Origin: an uncultured Rhodospira sp.
GTDB lineage: Bacteria > Pseudomonadota > Alphaproteobacteria > Rhodospirillales > Rhodospirillaceae
Reading direction: 5' to 3'
DNA length: 64,000 nucleotides
NCBI RefSeq assembly: GCF_937138205.1
Contig: NZ_CAKZOT010000089.1
Location: 44,929 to 108,928 of the forward strand
Shown: in pieces, positions 37,619 to 46,779 of the stretch
Numbering within the stretch: position 1 is the first letter of the stretch
How the letters are laid out: every line of letters starts with the position of its first letter
Made by a program: the position numbers and the translations under genes
Notes under the pieces: generated by a model
What the model was told of the DNA's origin: nothing
Database searches by the model: none
The model's input: the letters and a program-made list of their open reading frames with translations, nothing else

Positions 37619-38055
37619 GGTGCCTTGGGTCCGTACAGGGCCTCGGGGTCGGCCTCGGGCGCCATGATTTCCACCAACGCGCCGCCCGCCTGGGCCTCGC
37701 GGTAGAAGCAGGTCCGCCGTCCGGTGTGGCAGGCGACCCCGACCTGATCGACCAGCAGCAAGAGCGTGTCTCCGTCGCAGTCCACGCGCAGCGCTTTCAA
37801 GGTCTGCACCTGGCCGGACGTCTCGCCCTTGCGCCACGGCTTGCCGCGCGAGCGCGACCAGTAGCACACGCGGCCCGTCTCCAGCGTTTCGGCGATGGTC
37901 TCGCTGTTCATCCAGGCCATCATCAGCACCTCGCCGGTGTCGTGCTGCTGGGCGATGGCCGGCACCAGGCCGTCGGTGGTGAAGCGGATGGCGTCGAACA
38001 CGGCGGCGCTGTCGGCGCCATTATCCGTGGCTGGGTCAGTGGCTGGGGCGGTCAT
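37615..38055 (-). CDS. hisI: Phosphoribosyl-AMP cyclohydrolase
   Basis: [95 protein letters not shown]. Confidence 0.96.
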   Translation of the reverse strand: MTAPATDPATDNGADSAAVFDAIRFTTDGLVPAIAQQHDTGEVLMMAWMNSETIAETLETGRVCYWSRSRGKPWRKGETSGQVQTLKALRVDCDGDTLLLLVDQVGVACHTGRRTCFYREAQAGGALVEIMAPEADPEALYGPKAP

Positions 38056-38229
38056 GGCGGTGGGGCCTTTGACAGGGATCGTTGAGCGGTGGGCGGGTCA
38101 GGTGTACCCTGCATGGGAAGATCGCTCCGTCAAGAGGGCGCCACGGTGGGGGAAACCGTCCGGACGGGAGGCGAGGGTATCGCCCCCCGGGGGCCGGTTG
38201 GTGGCGCTTCCCCGACCCATGAGGCGCCC

Positions 38230-38730
38230 ATGGACCAGCCATCCCACTCCTCCTCCGCCAGGGATCCCGTCGGCAGCACGCTGCTGTTCCGCGAGGCGCG
38301 GCGCGCCGACCTGCCGGCGCTGGTCGCCCTGCTGGCCGACGACATGCTCGGCCGCACGCGTGAAAGCGCCGACCTGCCGCTGCACCCCGACTATGACGCG
38401 GCGTTCGACGCCATCATGGCCGCCCCCGACAACCGCCTGATCGTCGTCGAGCGCAACAGCGCCGTGGTGGCCTTCTGCCAGCTCATCATCGTGCCCTACC
38501 TGAGCCGACGCGGGTCGCGCCGGGCGGAGGTCGAAAGCGTGCACGTGCGCAGCGACCTGCGCGGCCAGGGCATTGGTGGCGCCATGATGGCCCACGTGGC
38601 GGCGCTGGCGCGGGCCTCCGGCTGCGGGGTCCTGCAGCTGACCAGCGACCGGCGGCGCGAGGACGCCCGGCGCTTTTACGAACGCATCGGGTTCGAGGCC
38701 AGCCACGTGGGGATGAAGTTGACGCTGTAG
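38230..38730 (+). CDS. GNAT family N-acetyltransferase
   Basis: VESVHVRSDLRGQGIGGAMMAHVAALARASGCGVLQLTSDRRREDARRFYERIGFEASHVGMKLTL. Confidence 0.93.
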   Translation: MDQPSHSSSARDPVGSTLLFREARRADLPALVALLADDMLGRTRESADLPLHPDYDAAFDAIMAAPDNRLIVVERNSAVVAFCQLIIVPYLSRRGSRRAEVESVHVRSDLRGQGIGGAMMAHVAALARASGCGVLQLTSDRRREDARRFYERIGFEASHVGMKLTL

Positions 38731-38814
38731 ATTGGCGAGGGGAGTCCGGGGGTATCGGATACACACATCTTTCCCTGCCAAGCTGGGGACCTCAGCCCCC
38801 GCGGAAACGAGACG

Positions 38815-38930
38815 CGTCATTGCGAACCCTCGTCACAAGACGAGGGTGAAGCAAAGCAGAGCGTAAAACGCAAATATCCGCCCTGGATTGCCCCAGTTTG
38901 GGTTTTTGGGCTTCGCTCCTCGCAATGACG
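38815..38930. repeat. MITE-like palindromic intergenic element with 11-bp terminal inverted repeats
   Basis: CGTCATTGCGA (38815-38825) and TCGCAATGACG (38920-38930), perfect; internal hairpin CCCTCGTC-ACAA-GACGAGGG. Confidence 0.7.
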
Positions 38931-38939
38931 AGAAAGCTC

Positions 38940-39048
38940 GTAGGGTGCGTCTGACCGCCGCGACTGCGGCGGGCGACGCACCGCCGCGCGGCCGTCGCGA
39001 CCATTCGGTGCGTCGTCGGCGGCTTCGCCGCCTCCAGACGCACCCTAC
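38940..39048. repeat. Second palindromic element with 14-bp terminal inverted repeats
   Basis: GTAGGGTGCGTCTG (38940-38953) and CAGACGCACCCTAC (39035-39048), perfect. Confidence 0.75.
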
Positions 39049-39157
39049 GGCTTTGGGATACATGTATCACCCAACGGCACCTGCCGGACTCCTCCTCCAT
39101 TTATGGGGGAGGCTGGGAGGGGGTTCGGGCGGAAAACCGTGCCGTCAGCGCCGGCTT

Positions 39158-40357
39158 CTACCCAGCCGCCAGCATCCGCTGGAACCCGGCCTTCAGGTCG
39201 GCGATCAGGTCGACCGGGTCCTCCAGGCCGATGTGCAGGCGCAGCACCGGTCCGTCGTGGGTCCAGGGGCTGGCGGTGCGGGTGATCGCCGTCGTGGTGT
39301 CCAGGATCAGGCTTTCGTAGCCGCCCCAGCTGAACCCCATGCGGAACAGCCGCATCCCATCGAGCATGGCGGCCACGGCCTCGCGACTCGGTCCCCGTTT
39401 CAACAGCACGCCGAACAGGCCGCTGGCGCCGGTGAAGTCGCGCCGCCACAGGGTGTGGCCGGGGTCGTCCGGCAGGGCCGGGTGCAGCACGCGGGCCACC
39501 TCCGACCAGCTTTGCAGCCAGCGGGCCACCGCCACCCCGTTCGCCTCGTGCTGGCGCAGCCGGACGCCCAGGGTCCGCAGCCCGCGCAGCCCCAGGTAGG
39601 CCTCGTCCGCCCCGACCGCGTGGCCGATCTGGCCGGCGGTCGCCTTCACCTGCTCGAACAGCGCCCGGTCGGTCATGGTGATGGTGCCGAGCATGGCGTC
39701 TGAGTGGCCAACAATGTACTTGGTGGCCGCCTGGATCGACAGGTCCACGCCGTGCTCGAACGGCCGGAACAGCAGCGGCGTGGCCCATGTGTTGTCCAGC
39801 ACCGCGACGGCGCCGGCCTCGTGCGCGGCGGCGGCGATGGCCGGAACGTCCTGCATCTCGAACGTCAGCGAGCCTGGCGATTCCATGAAAATCACCCGGG
39901 TCTGCGGTTCGATCATGTCTCGTATGCCGCTCCCGATGAGGGGGTCGTAATAGGTTGTTCGGACTCCCATGTTACGAAGGATCGTGTCGCAGAAACTGCG
40001 GGTCGGCCAGTAGACGGAGTCGACCATGAGCAGGTGGTCCCCACTCTTGAGCAGGGCCATCAGGGCGCACGAGACCGCCGCCATGCCCGACCCGACCGAC
40101 ACGCACCACCGCCCGCCCTCAAGGTCCGCGACGGCGGCGTCGAGTGCTTTGGTGGTGGGGGTGCCATAGCGGCCGTAATAGACGTCGTCGAACCGCCGGC
40201 CCTGCTTCGCCTTCAGGTCCGCCACGGTCGGAAAGGTGACGGTGGAGACATGGTAGACGGGCGGATTGACCGCGCCATGATGCTGGCGCGGATCGTGGCC
40301 GACATGGACGATCCGCGTGTCGGCGCGGTCTTCTGACGGGGGTTTCGGCTCGCTCAT
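39158..40357 (-). CDS. metC: Cystathionine beta-lyase
   Basis: DTRIVHVGHDPRQHHGAVNPPVYHVSTVTFPTV...VSVGSGMAAVSCALMALLKSGDHLLMVDSVYWPTRSFCD...QAATKYIVGHSDAMLGTI. Confidence 0.93.
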   Translation of the reverse strand: MSEPKPPSEDRADTRIVHVGHDPRQHHGAVNPPVYHVSTVTFPTVADLKAKQGRRFDDVYYGRYGTPTTKALDAAVADLEGGRWCVSVGSGMAAVSCALMALLKSGDHLLMVDSVYWPTRSFCDTILRNMGVRTTYYDPLIGSGIRDMIEPQTRVIFMESPGSLTFEMQDVPAIAAAAHEAGAVAVLDNTWATPLLFRPFEHGVDLSIQAATKYIVGHSDAMLGTITMTDRALFEQVKATAGQIGHAVGADEAYLGLRGLRTLGVRLRQHEANGVAVARWLQSWSEVARVLHPALPDDPGHTLWRRDFTGASGLFGVLLKRGPSREAVAAMLDGMRLFRMGFSWGGYESLILDTTTAITRTASPWTHDGPVLRLHIGLEDPVDLIADLKAGFQRMLAAG

Positions 40358-40656
40358 GGACGGGACTCTGCGTCGGGGCGGGGGACCATGGAACCACCAT
40401 CCGGCATCGGCGGTGCCCGCGCAAGGGCAAGGACGGATGGCGGGGCCGCGTCGGGATGTACCACTCGAAAGGAGGGGTGACATCCTCCTTTAGAAGGAAG
40501 GGGCGGACCTTTAGTGGGGTTTACTTTCGATATAGGGCTTTTCGCGATGCGTCCGACCCTATCGACAGAACGTATCGCGAAAAATCATAACGAGGGTGAA
40601 ACTTCGTGCCGTTGTGGTCCTGATGGATCGCCTTGAGACCATGGGGTTGTACTTTC

Positions 40657-40857
40657 GTGCGACCGTGTCGTTTTCGCACCATTTGGTATATGCCCTCTGT
40701 AACATCACATAGTCCTGGACAAGCGTGAGCCCACGGGATAATGTTGCAATGCAATAAGCCAGTGAGCCGTGCGTCGGGGATATGACCAAGGGGCATCCGC
40801 TAAAACGGCCGAGACCACGAGGTGAAACGTCCTTGGTGTAGAAACCCAAGGGTGGAG
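40657..40857 (+). ncRNA. Possible group II intron domain I remnant (tentative)
   Basis: Starts GTGCGACC; contains GGACAAGCGTGAGCCCACGGGATAATGTTGCAATGCAATAAGCCAGTGAGCCG and GAGGTGAAACGTCCTTGGTGTAGAAACCCAAGGG, phrases that resemble bacterial group II intron domain I. Recognition by eye only. Confidence 0.3.
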
Positions 40858-40864
40858 CTTGAAG

Positions 40865-41149
40865 ATGAACCACACACCGACGTCATATCACGCGTTCAAC
40901 CTGTTCACGCTGACGATGGAGAGCCGCTATGGCGCCCGTTGGCGGGAGGCTGTCGCCCCGGAGACCATCGCCGTGATGGCCGACGAGATCGCGCTCGGCT
41001 TTGGCGGTGCCGCCGAGACCCCCACCAGCACGTCGTCCGGGGGCAGCGCGCCCACCGTGTGGCGTCTGCCCGACGGCTCGCGCGTGCGCACTGGCCGCTT
41101 CGGCCTGAAGATGGAACTGGAGGACGAGAGCCACCTGGCCGCCGGCTAA
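40865..41149 (+). CDS. Small hypothetical protein (94 aa)
   Basis: MNHTPTSYHAFNLFTLTMESRYGARWREAVAPETIAVMADEIALGFGGAAET...; an upstream in-frame TTG at 40859 also exists. Confidence 0.5.
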   Translation: MNHTPTSYHAFNLFTLTMESRYGARWREAVAPETIAVMADEIALGFGGAAETPTSTSSGGSAPTVWRLPDGSRVRTGRFGLKMELEDESHLAAG

Positions 41150-41170
41150 GGCCCGCACACCGGCCACTGG

Positions 41171-41202
41171 CTTGCACAAGACCTCCCTTGCACAAAACCT
41201 CC
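41171..41202. repeat. 16-bp tandem duplication
   Basis: cttgcacaagacctcc / cttgcacaaaacctcc, 15/16 identical. Confidence 0.9.
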
Positions 41203-41233
41203 ATGGCTTAGGGCCTTGGAGCCGAGACAACAC

Positions 41234-41264
41234 CCGCCCCGGAGTCATGACGACGCCGGGGCGG
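41234..41264. terminator. Hairpin between the small ORF and sseA
   Basis: CCGCCCCGG...CCGGGGCGG, 9-bp stem between convergent genes. Confidence 0.65.
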
Positions 41265-41288
41265 ATGTCGTTTGGACGCCCTGACGCC

Positions 41289-42143
41289 CTACCGCTCGAC
41301 CGGCAGATCGGCGCGGTCGCCCCACTCGGCCCACGACCCGTCGTAGACGGCGACGCGGTCATGGCCGATCAGGTGCAGGGCCAGCGCGGAATAGCACGCC
41401 GTCACGCCCGACCCGCACGACGTCACGACCGGCCGTGCCGGATCGACTCCGGCCGCCTGGAAATGGGCCGCGATGGCGTCGGGCGGCGCCATTTCGTTGA
41501 ACGGGCCGTGCTGAAGATCGGCGAAGGGGGCGTTCAACGCCCCGGGCATGTGGCCGAGCCGGGCAACCGAGCGCGGCTCGGGCGCCGCGCCGCGAAAGCG
41601 CTCGGCCGAGCGCACGTCCAGCACCTGCGCGGCGCCGGTCTCCAGGGCGGCCCGCACGGCCTCGGCGTCGGCCATCAGGGCGGCGTTGATCCGGGGCGTG
41701 AAGTGCCGGCGCGTGACGTGCGGCGGACGGTCGTCGACCGGCCGGCCCTCGGCCTGCCACTTGGGCAGCCCGCCGTCCAGCACCGAGACGTCCTCGTGCC
41801 CGAACACCCGGAACATCCACCATACCCGGGCGGCGGCACAGGCGCCGCCGACGTGGTCATAGACGACGATGCGGTGCCCGTCGCCGAGCCCCAGGTCGCG
41901 CACCCGCGACGAGAACACCTCCGGCGGGGGCATCATGTGCGGCAGCGACGAGGCTGGATCGGCGACGCGGTCGATGTCGAAGAACACCGCGCCGGGGATG
42001 TGGGCGCGGGCGGACTCCTCCGCCGGATCGCGCGGATCGCCGGGCATGAAGTGGCGGGCGTCGACGACGCGGACGTCGGGCGCGTCCAGGTGGTCGGCCA
42101 GCCAATCGGTGGTGACCAGGGCGCCGGAAGCGGGTGACGGCAT
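41289..42143 (-). CDS. sseA: 3-mercaptopyruvate/thiosulfate sulfurtransferase
   Basis: LVTTDWLADHLDAPDVRVVDARHFMPGDPRDPAEE...HIPGAVFFDIDRVADPASSLPHMMP...VVTSCGSGVTACYSALALHLIGH (CGSGVTA). Confidence 0.94.
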   Translation of the reverse strand: MPSPASGALVTTDWLADHLDAPDVRVVDARHFMPGDPRDPAEESARAHIPGAVFFDIDRVADPASSLPHMMPPPEVFSSRVRDLGLGDGHRIVVYDHVGGACAAARVWWMFRVFGHEDVSVLDGGLPKWQAEGRPVDDRPPHVTRRHFTPRINAALMADAEAVRAALETGAAQVLDVRSAERFRGAAPEPRSVARLGHMPGALNAPFADLQHGPFNEMAPPDAIAAHFQAAGVDPARPVVTSCGSGVTACYSALALHLIGHDRVAVYDGSWAEWGDRADLPVER

Positions 42144-42181
42144 GGGCAGGTCTCTCAATGGTGGGCGGGGGAGGCGCGGTG

Positions 42182-43174
42182 TCAGGCGGCCGGCTCCAGC
42201 CACGGCGGTGTCGGCAGGCCCTTCTCGCGCAGGAAATCGGGATTGTAGATCTTGGACTGATAGCGGGCCCCCGTGTCGCACAGGATGGTGACGACGGTGT
42301 GGCCCGGTCCGAGCGTTTCGGCCACCCGCATGGCGGCGGCGACGTTGATCCCGGACGAGCCGCCCAGCACCAGGCCGTCGTGGCGGACCATCTCGAACAG
42401 CGCGCCCAGGGCCTCGGTGTCAGAGATTCGCACGGCGTTGTCGAGGGGGGCGCCCTCCAGATTGGCGGTCACCCGGCCCTGGCCGATGCCCTCGGTGATG
42501 GAACTGCCCTCGGCGCGCGGCGTGCCTTCGGTGATCCAGGCGAACAGGCCGGAGCCGTGCGGATCGGCCAGCACCGTGCGGATGGCCGGATCGTGCGCCT
42601 TCAGCGCCAGGGCGACGCCGGCCAAAGTGCCGCCGGTGCCGACGGCGCAGGTGAAGGCGTCGATTCGGCCGCCGGTCTGGCGCAGGATCTCGGGGCCGGT
42701 GGTGCGCCGGTGCGCCTCGCGGTTGGCGGGGTTGTCGAACTGGTTGGCCCAAAAGCCGCCGATCTCCTCCGCCAGCCGGCGCGAGACATGGATGTAGTTC
42801 CCCGGGTCCTTGTAGGGTTTCGCCGGCACCAGCCGCAGGTCGGCGCCGCACAGGCGCAAGGTGTCCTTCTTCTCCTGGCTCTGCGTCTCCGGCATGACAA
42901 TGACCGTGCGGTAGCCAAGCGCGTTGCCCACCAGGGTCAGGCCGATGCCCGTGTTGCCCGCCGTGCCTTCGACGATCGTGCCGCCGGGTTTGAGCAGCCC
43001 CTTGGCCTCGCCATCGCGCACCAGAGCCAGGGCGGCGCGGTCCTTGACCGATCCGCCCGGGTTGAGGAACTCGGCCTTGCCGAGGATGGTGCAGCCCGTT
43101 TGCGCCGAGGGCCAGGACAGGCGGATCAGGGGGGTATTGCCGATGGCGGACAGGAAGCCGTCTCGGATGTCCAT
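42182..43174 (-). CDS. cysK: Cysteine synthase A
   Basis: IGNTPLIRLSWPSAQTGCTILGKAEFLNPGGSVKDRAALALV...IVEGTAGNTGIGLTLVGNALGY. Confidence 0.93.
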   Translation of the reverse strand: MDIRDGFLSAIGNTPLIRLSWPSAQTGCTILGKAEFLNPGGSVKDRAALALVRDGEAKGLLKPGGTIVEGTAGNTGIGLTLVGNALGYRTVIVMPETQSQEKKDTLRLCGADLRLVPAKPYKDPGNYIHVSRRLAEEIGGFWANQFDNPANREAHRRTTGPEILRQTGGRIDAFTCAVGTGGTLAGVALALKAHDPAIRTVLADPHGSGLFAWITEGTPRAEGSSITEGIGQGRVTANLEGAPLDNAVRISDTEALGALFEMVRHDGLVLGGSSGINVAAAMRVAETLGPGHTVVTILCDTGARYQSKIYNPDFLREKGLPTPPWLEPAA

Positions 43175-43215
43175 GGCGTGGGCCTCGGTGTATGGAGGGC
43201 GAGAGGGGAGGGCGG

Positions 43216-43986
43216 TCAGAATCGGTCCTTGCGGCCCCGGATGTCGGCCAGCACGGTCACCGGATCGGCGCCGGCCAGGCCCAGGCGATCCGCCAGGGCC
43301 GGGTCGTCGGCGCGCAGGAAGGGATTGGCGGCGATCTCGTCGCCCAGCACCGACGGCACGCTCGGCCGTCTCGTCGCCCGCAGACCCTCGACGTCCTCGG
43401 CGCGGGCCTTCAAGGCGGCATTGTCCGGGTCCACGGACAGGGCGAAGCGGATGTTGGACTGGGTGTATTCGTGCGCGCAATAGACGCGCGTATCCGCCGG
43501 CAGGTCCCGCAGGGTCGACAGGGCGCGCCACATCTGTGCCGGCGAGCCCTCGAACAGCCGCCCGCAGCCGATCGAGAACAGTGTGTCGCCGCAGAACAAT
43601 GCCTTGGAGTCCTTAAACCAATAGGCGATGTGGCCGACCGTGTGGCCCGGGGTATCGAACACGCGCGCCTCCTGGTCGCCCAACCGCACCGAATCGCCGT
43701 CCACGACGCCCACGTCCAGGCCGGGAATGCGCCGGGCGTCATTGCGATTGCCGATCACGGTGCAGCCGGTGGCGCGCTTGACCTCTGGAATGCCGCCGGT
43801 GTGGTCGTGGTGGTGGTGGGTAACGAGCACATGCGTCAGGCGCCAGCCGCGCTGCTCGACGGCGTCCAGCACCGGTCCCGCCACGGCCGGATCGACCGCC
43901 GCCGTCTCGCCGCTGTCGGGCTCGTGCAGCAGGTGGACGTAGTTGTCGTTCAGGACGGGCACCAGGTCGATGATCAGGGCGGCCAT
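43216..43986 (-). CDS. gloB: Hydroxyacylglutathione hydrolase (glyoxalase II)
   Basis: VPVLNDNYVHLLHEPDSGETAAVDPAVAGPVLDAVEQRGWRLTHVLVTHHHHDHTGGIPEVK...FCGDTLFSIGCGRLFEGSPAQMWRAL. Confidence 0.96.
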   Translation of the reverse strand: MAALIIDLVPVLNDNYVHLLHEPDSGETAAVDPAVAGPVLDAVEQRGWRLTHVLVTHHHHDHTGGIPEVKRATGCTVIGNRNDARRIPGLDVGVVDGDSVRLGDQEARVFDTPGHTVGHIAYWFKDSKALFCGDTLFSIGCGRLFEGSPAQMWRALSTLRDLPADTRVYCAHEYTQSNIRFALSVDPDNAALKARAEDVEGLRATRRPSVPSVLGDEIAANPFLRADDPALADRLGLAGADPVTVLADIRGRKDRF

Positions 43987-44079
43987 GGTCGGGGTCCTCC
44001 AATGCGTCGGGCAATGCGTTGTGTGGTGTTCCCTGGTGACGACGGATGTCGTTTCCATATAGACTCCAAAGCCATCGGT

Positions 44080-44098
44080 CGCCACCCGTCGGGTGGCG
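44080..44098. promoter_or_regulatory. Palindrome in the gloB / methyltransferase divergent promoter region
   Basis: CGCCACCCG-T-CGGGTGGCG, 9-bp perfect arms. Confidence 0.4.
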
Positions 44099-44124
44099 CG
44101 CCCGTCACGGCGAGGAACCGCGCC

Positions 44125-44913
44125 ATGCGAGCCGACGTTATCGACCTGCGCGATTTCTACGACAGCCCGCTGGGCGAGGCCGCCCGTCTCCAGATCAGCC
44201 GGCGGGTGCGCGAGATCTGGCCCGATACCCGGGGCGAGCGGGTGCTGGGGCTGGGCTATGCCGTGCCCTACCTTGACCCGTTCCTCGACGAGGCGGAGCG
44301 GGTGATCGCCGCCATGCCGCCGTCGCAGGGGGTTCTGCGCTGGCCGTCCGGCGGGCGCAATCTGACCGTGCTCGCCGACGAGACCGAACTGCCGCTGCCC
44401 GATCAATCCATTGACCGCATCCTGCTGGTGCACGGCCTGGAGGGGCTGGACCAGACCAATGCCGCCCTGCGCGAGCTCTGGCGGGTGCTGACCGAGGCCG
44501 GCCGGCTGCTCATTGTCGTGCCCAACCGGCGCGGGCTGTGGGCGCGCATGGAACGCAGCCCGTTCGCCAACGGCCGGCCCTATTCCAGCGGCCAGCTCGA
44601 CACGCTGTTGCGGGCCAACCTGTTTACTCCGGGGGCGCGCACCACCGCCCTGTTCACTCCGCCGACGCGGGCGGCCATGCTGAAGTCCGCCGGGCCGATG
44701 ATCGAACGCCTGGGCACGCGTTGGTTCGCGGGGGTCTCGGGCGTGCTGCTGGTCGAGGCCAGCAAGCAGATCCACGCCCTGCCGCTGACGCGGGAGGCGC
44801 GCCGCGCCCGACTGCGGGCGCCCGAGGTGGCGTTGCCCGGCCTGCGCCCCGGCGCTGTGGCGGCGGAACGGCGGGTGGTGGACCTGACCGAACACCGCCG
44901 CCCGGTGCGGTGA
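44125..44913 (+). CDS. Class I SAM-dependent methyltransferase
   Basis: ADVIDLRDFYDSPLGEAARLQISRRVREIWPDTRGERVLGLGYAVPYLDPFL...ETELPLPDQSIDRILLVHGLEGL; commonly divergent from gloB in alphaproteobacteria. Confidence 0.88.
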   Translation: MRADVIDLRDFYDSPLGEAARLQISRRVREIWPDTRGERVLGLGYAVPYLDPFLDEAERVIAAMPPSQGVLRWPSGGRNLTVLADETELPLPDQSIDRILLVHGLEGLDQTNAALRELWRVLTEAGRLLIVVPNRRGLWARMERSPFANGRPYSSGQLDTLLRANLFTPGARTTALFTPPTRAAMLKSAGPMIERLGTRWFAGVSGVLLVEASKQIHALPLTREARRARLRAPEVALPGLRPGAVAAERRVVDLTEHRRPVR

Positions 44914-45002
44914 GACATCGTCCCGCTTTGGGCGCGTTTCGGTGAGCGGTGCGCGGAACCGGTCTTCAAGTTTTGCGGAGTTGATCAAAAAACCAAGCGG
45001 GA

Positions 45003-46196
45003 CTACCCGATTCCCTCTAAAGCCCACGGACAGTAAGACTCGATAAAAAGAGAGCAAATAAGTTCGACGACGCTCTTGTTCACATGGCGCGGATGGCCGT
45101 CGTCATTGGCAAAGCTGCCTTCTCCCATGGCAGCAGCAATCTGTGTCACAATCTCATAGCTCGGAAAGTACTCAATATCTGGATTTTTTTCGGCAGCCAG
45201 GGCGATCGCATACCGAACAATAGCTTTGGATATGGCGTTCGCCTCGAAAACAGTGTACTCTGACGCCGTTCCCTCGAGCGGCACCGGAGAAAGAGTGATA
45301 AACATCCGTGTATCGGGGTTTGTTTCTTTCATTCTCCTAACCCCATCAACTACGGTATTTGCTATCGAATCGGGTGTCGCAAAGTTGGACAGTTTCCCCG
45401 ATTTTTTGTTTTCCCCAATCTCCTTTTTTAGAATCTTTATTTCCGCGAAGCCGAGTGTCAGTATGAAGCAAATCTTGTTTTCACTTATGTATTTCGCGAA
45501 CTCTTTGCGTTGCATCCAAATTGAAAACTGTACGTCAGCCGGGTTTTCCTCGCCCAAACTCAAATGCGCGCTTGGAAGCCCTAGGCCATTCAAAGTGTTA
45601 TGAATATTCTGCGCAAAACACGTGCCCATGACGACAAACTGTGTGTCCCGCGAAAGAAAATTCTCAGCGTTGACATTCAGGTGGAGTTGAGTCCGTAGGT
45701 ACTCACGTGAGTTGAGTTGCTGTCGGGCTCTGGGATACCAACTGTTCTTTGTTCTTTTTAGGAGTCGGATCTTTTTATCGTAGTTCTTTAGAACCTCTTC
45801 CCCCAATCCGAGTCCTTCCATTTGCGACTTAAGGCGGCCACCAGAGGTTCCGGCATCTTCCCCGTCCCGCAGACAATAAGACCAATGTTCGGCGAGGGCC
45901 TCCATTAAGCCCAGGCGTGGGTCACAAACATCCGTGAGGAGGATCAGAAGGTGCGCAACCGCCCAATTATACACAAGGCTATTTTCATCATACTTGTTTA
46001 TCAGGAGGTTCAATACAAGAAAATCTTTGTTGTAGGCCTCTCTGACGCCGGCCTTGGCAGACTTAATAAAACCAGAATTCAGAGTTTCAATTGAAAGAGG
46101 GTTCTCGCCATGCTCAGCAGACAATGAATCCAACTTCAATGGAAAACAGTCCCCAGACAGCATTTGGGAGATAAATGTTTTGCCGACATAGGGCAT
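45003..46196 (-). CDS. GSCFA-domain family protein (putative)
   Basis: VVMGTCFAQNIHNTLNGLGLPSAHLSLGEENPA...FITLSPVPLEGTASEYTVFEANAISKAIVRYAI...NDDGHPRHVNKSVV; AT-richer than neighbours. Confidence 0.65.
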   Translation of the reverse strand: MPYVGKTFISQMLSGDCFPLKLDSLSAEHGENPLSIETLNSGFIKSAKAGVREAYNKDFLVLNLLINKYDENSLVYNWAVAHLLILLTDVCDPRLGLMEALAEHWSYCLRDGEDAGTSGGRLKSQMEGLGLGEEVLKNYDKKIRLLKRTKNSWYPRARQQLNSREYLRTQLHLNVNAENFLSRDTQFVVMGTCFAQNIHNTLNGLGLPSAHLSLGEENPADVQFSIWMQRKEFAKYISENKICFILTLGFAEIKILKKEIGENKKSGKLSNFATPDSIANTVVDGVRRMKETNPDTRMFITLSPVPLEGTASEYTVFEANAISKAIVRYAIALAAEKNPDIEYFPSYEIVTQIAAAMGEGSFANDDGHPRHVNKSVVELICSLFIESYCPWALEGIG

Positions 46197-46642
46197 GATG
46201 ACCCCCTTGCAGAGAAAGGCTTTTTCACTTGCCTTCGGGAGAGGCGCGGTCTGGTAGGCTGGGACAGTGCTCTGGGAGAACATTCTTGGGTTTGCCGGAG
46301 CCAAGTGAACAAGCCGGCTCCGCAAAGGGATCAGGGCTTGGGGCGTCAACACCAACCGAAGAATGGCCGAATGCGCCACTTCGTCGCCCCGTGTTTTCGC
46401 ACCCCAGGCACACGAAACCGTCGCCCGACCTATGGGCAATGACAGGACAACCCGAAACAGCGATCTGATCGTACCATCAGCGCCCCACTGCCGCAAACCA
46501 ATACTACCTTAGAGCGGTTTGACCAGGGACAATGCAAACGTAAGTAATGAAGGGTGGCGCAATCAATGCCTCGGGACCGCTCCCGCTTTTCACAAGGCGG
46601 GACCGGAACGCCGCGGGAACGGGAAAAGGATGCGCCTCCTAC

Positions 46643-46699
46643 GGCCACGCGTTTGGAGCGGCGGTCGCCCGCCATGAGGTGGCAGGCGAGTCACCATCA
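46643..46699. repeat. 57-bp direct repeat, left copy
   Basis: GGCCACGCGTTTGGAGCGGCGGTCGCCCGCCATGAGGTGGCAGGCGAGTCACCATCA; 54/57 identical to 48118-48174. Confidence 0.95.
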
Positions 46700-46779
46700 A
46701 AACGCCCCGCCGGCTGGCTTTTCTTGGCTTGCATCCTAATGGTGAGCTATTAAACTGTTTCTAATGGAAGGTGGCGCTT

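Noticed and set aside
40358-40460. Possible SAM riboswitch upstream of metC
   Set aside because: No SAM-II-like pseudoknot motif recognised on the minus strand.
40521-40873. Two overlapping minus-strand ORFs (91 and 104 aa) in the unexplained segment
   Set aside because: No protein-like pattern or family recognised; more likely spurious frames across a structured or remnant element.
45226-45603. 125-aa plus-strand ORF
   Set aside because: Antisense to the GSCFA-like gene, with no convincing start context.
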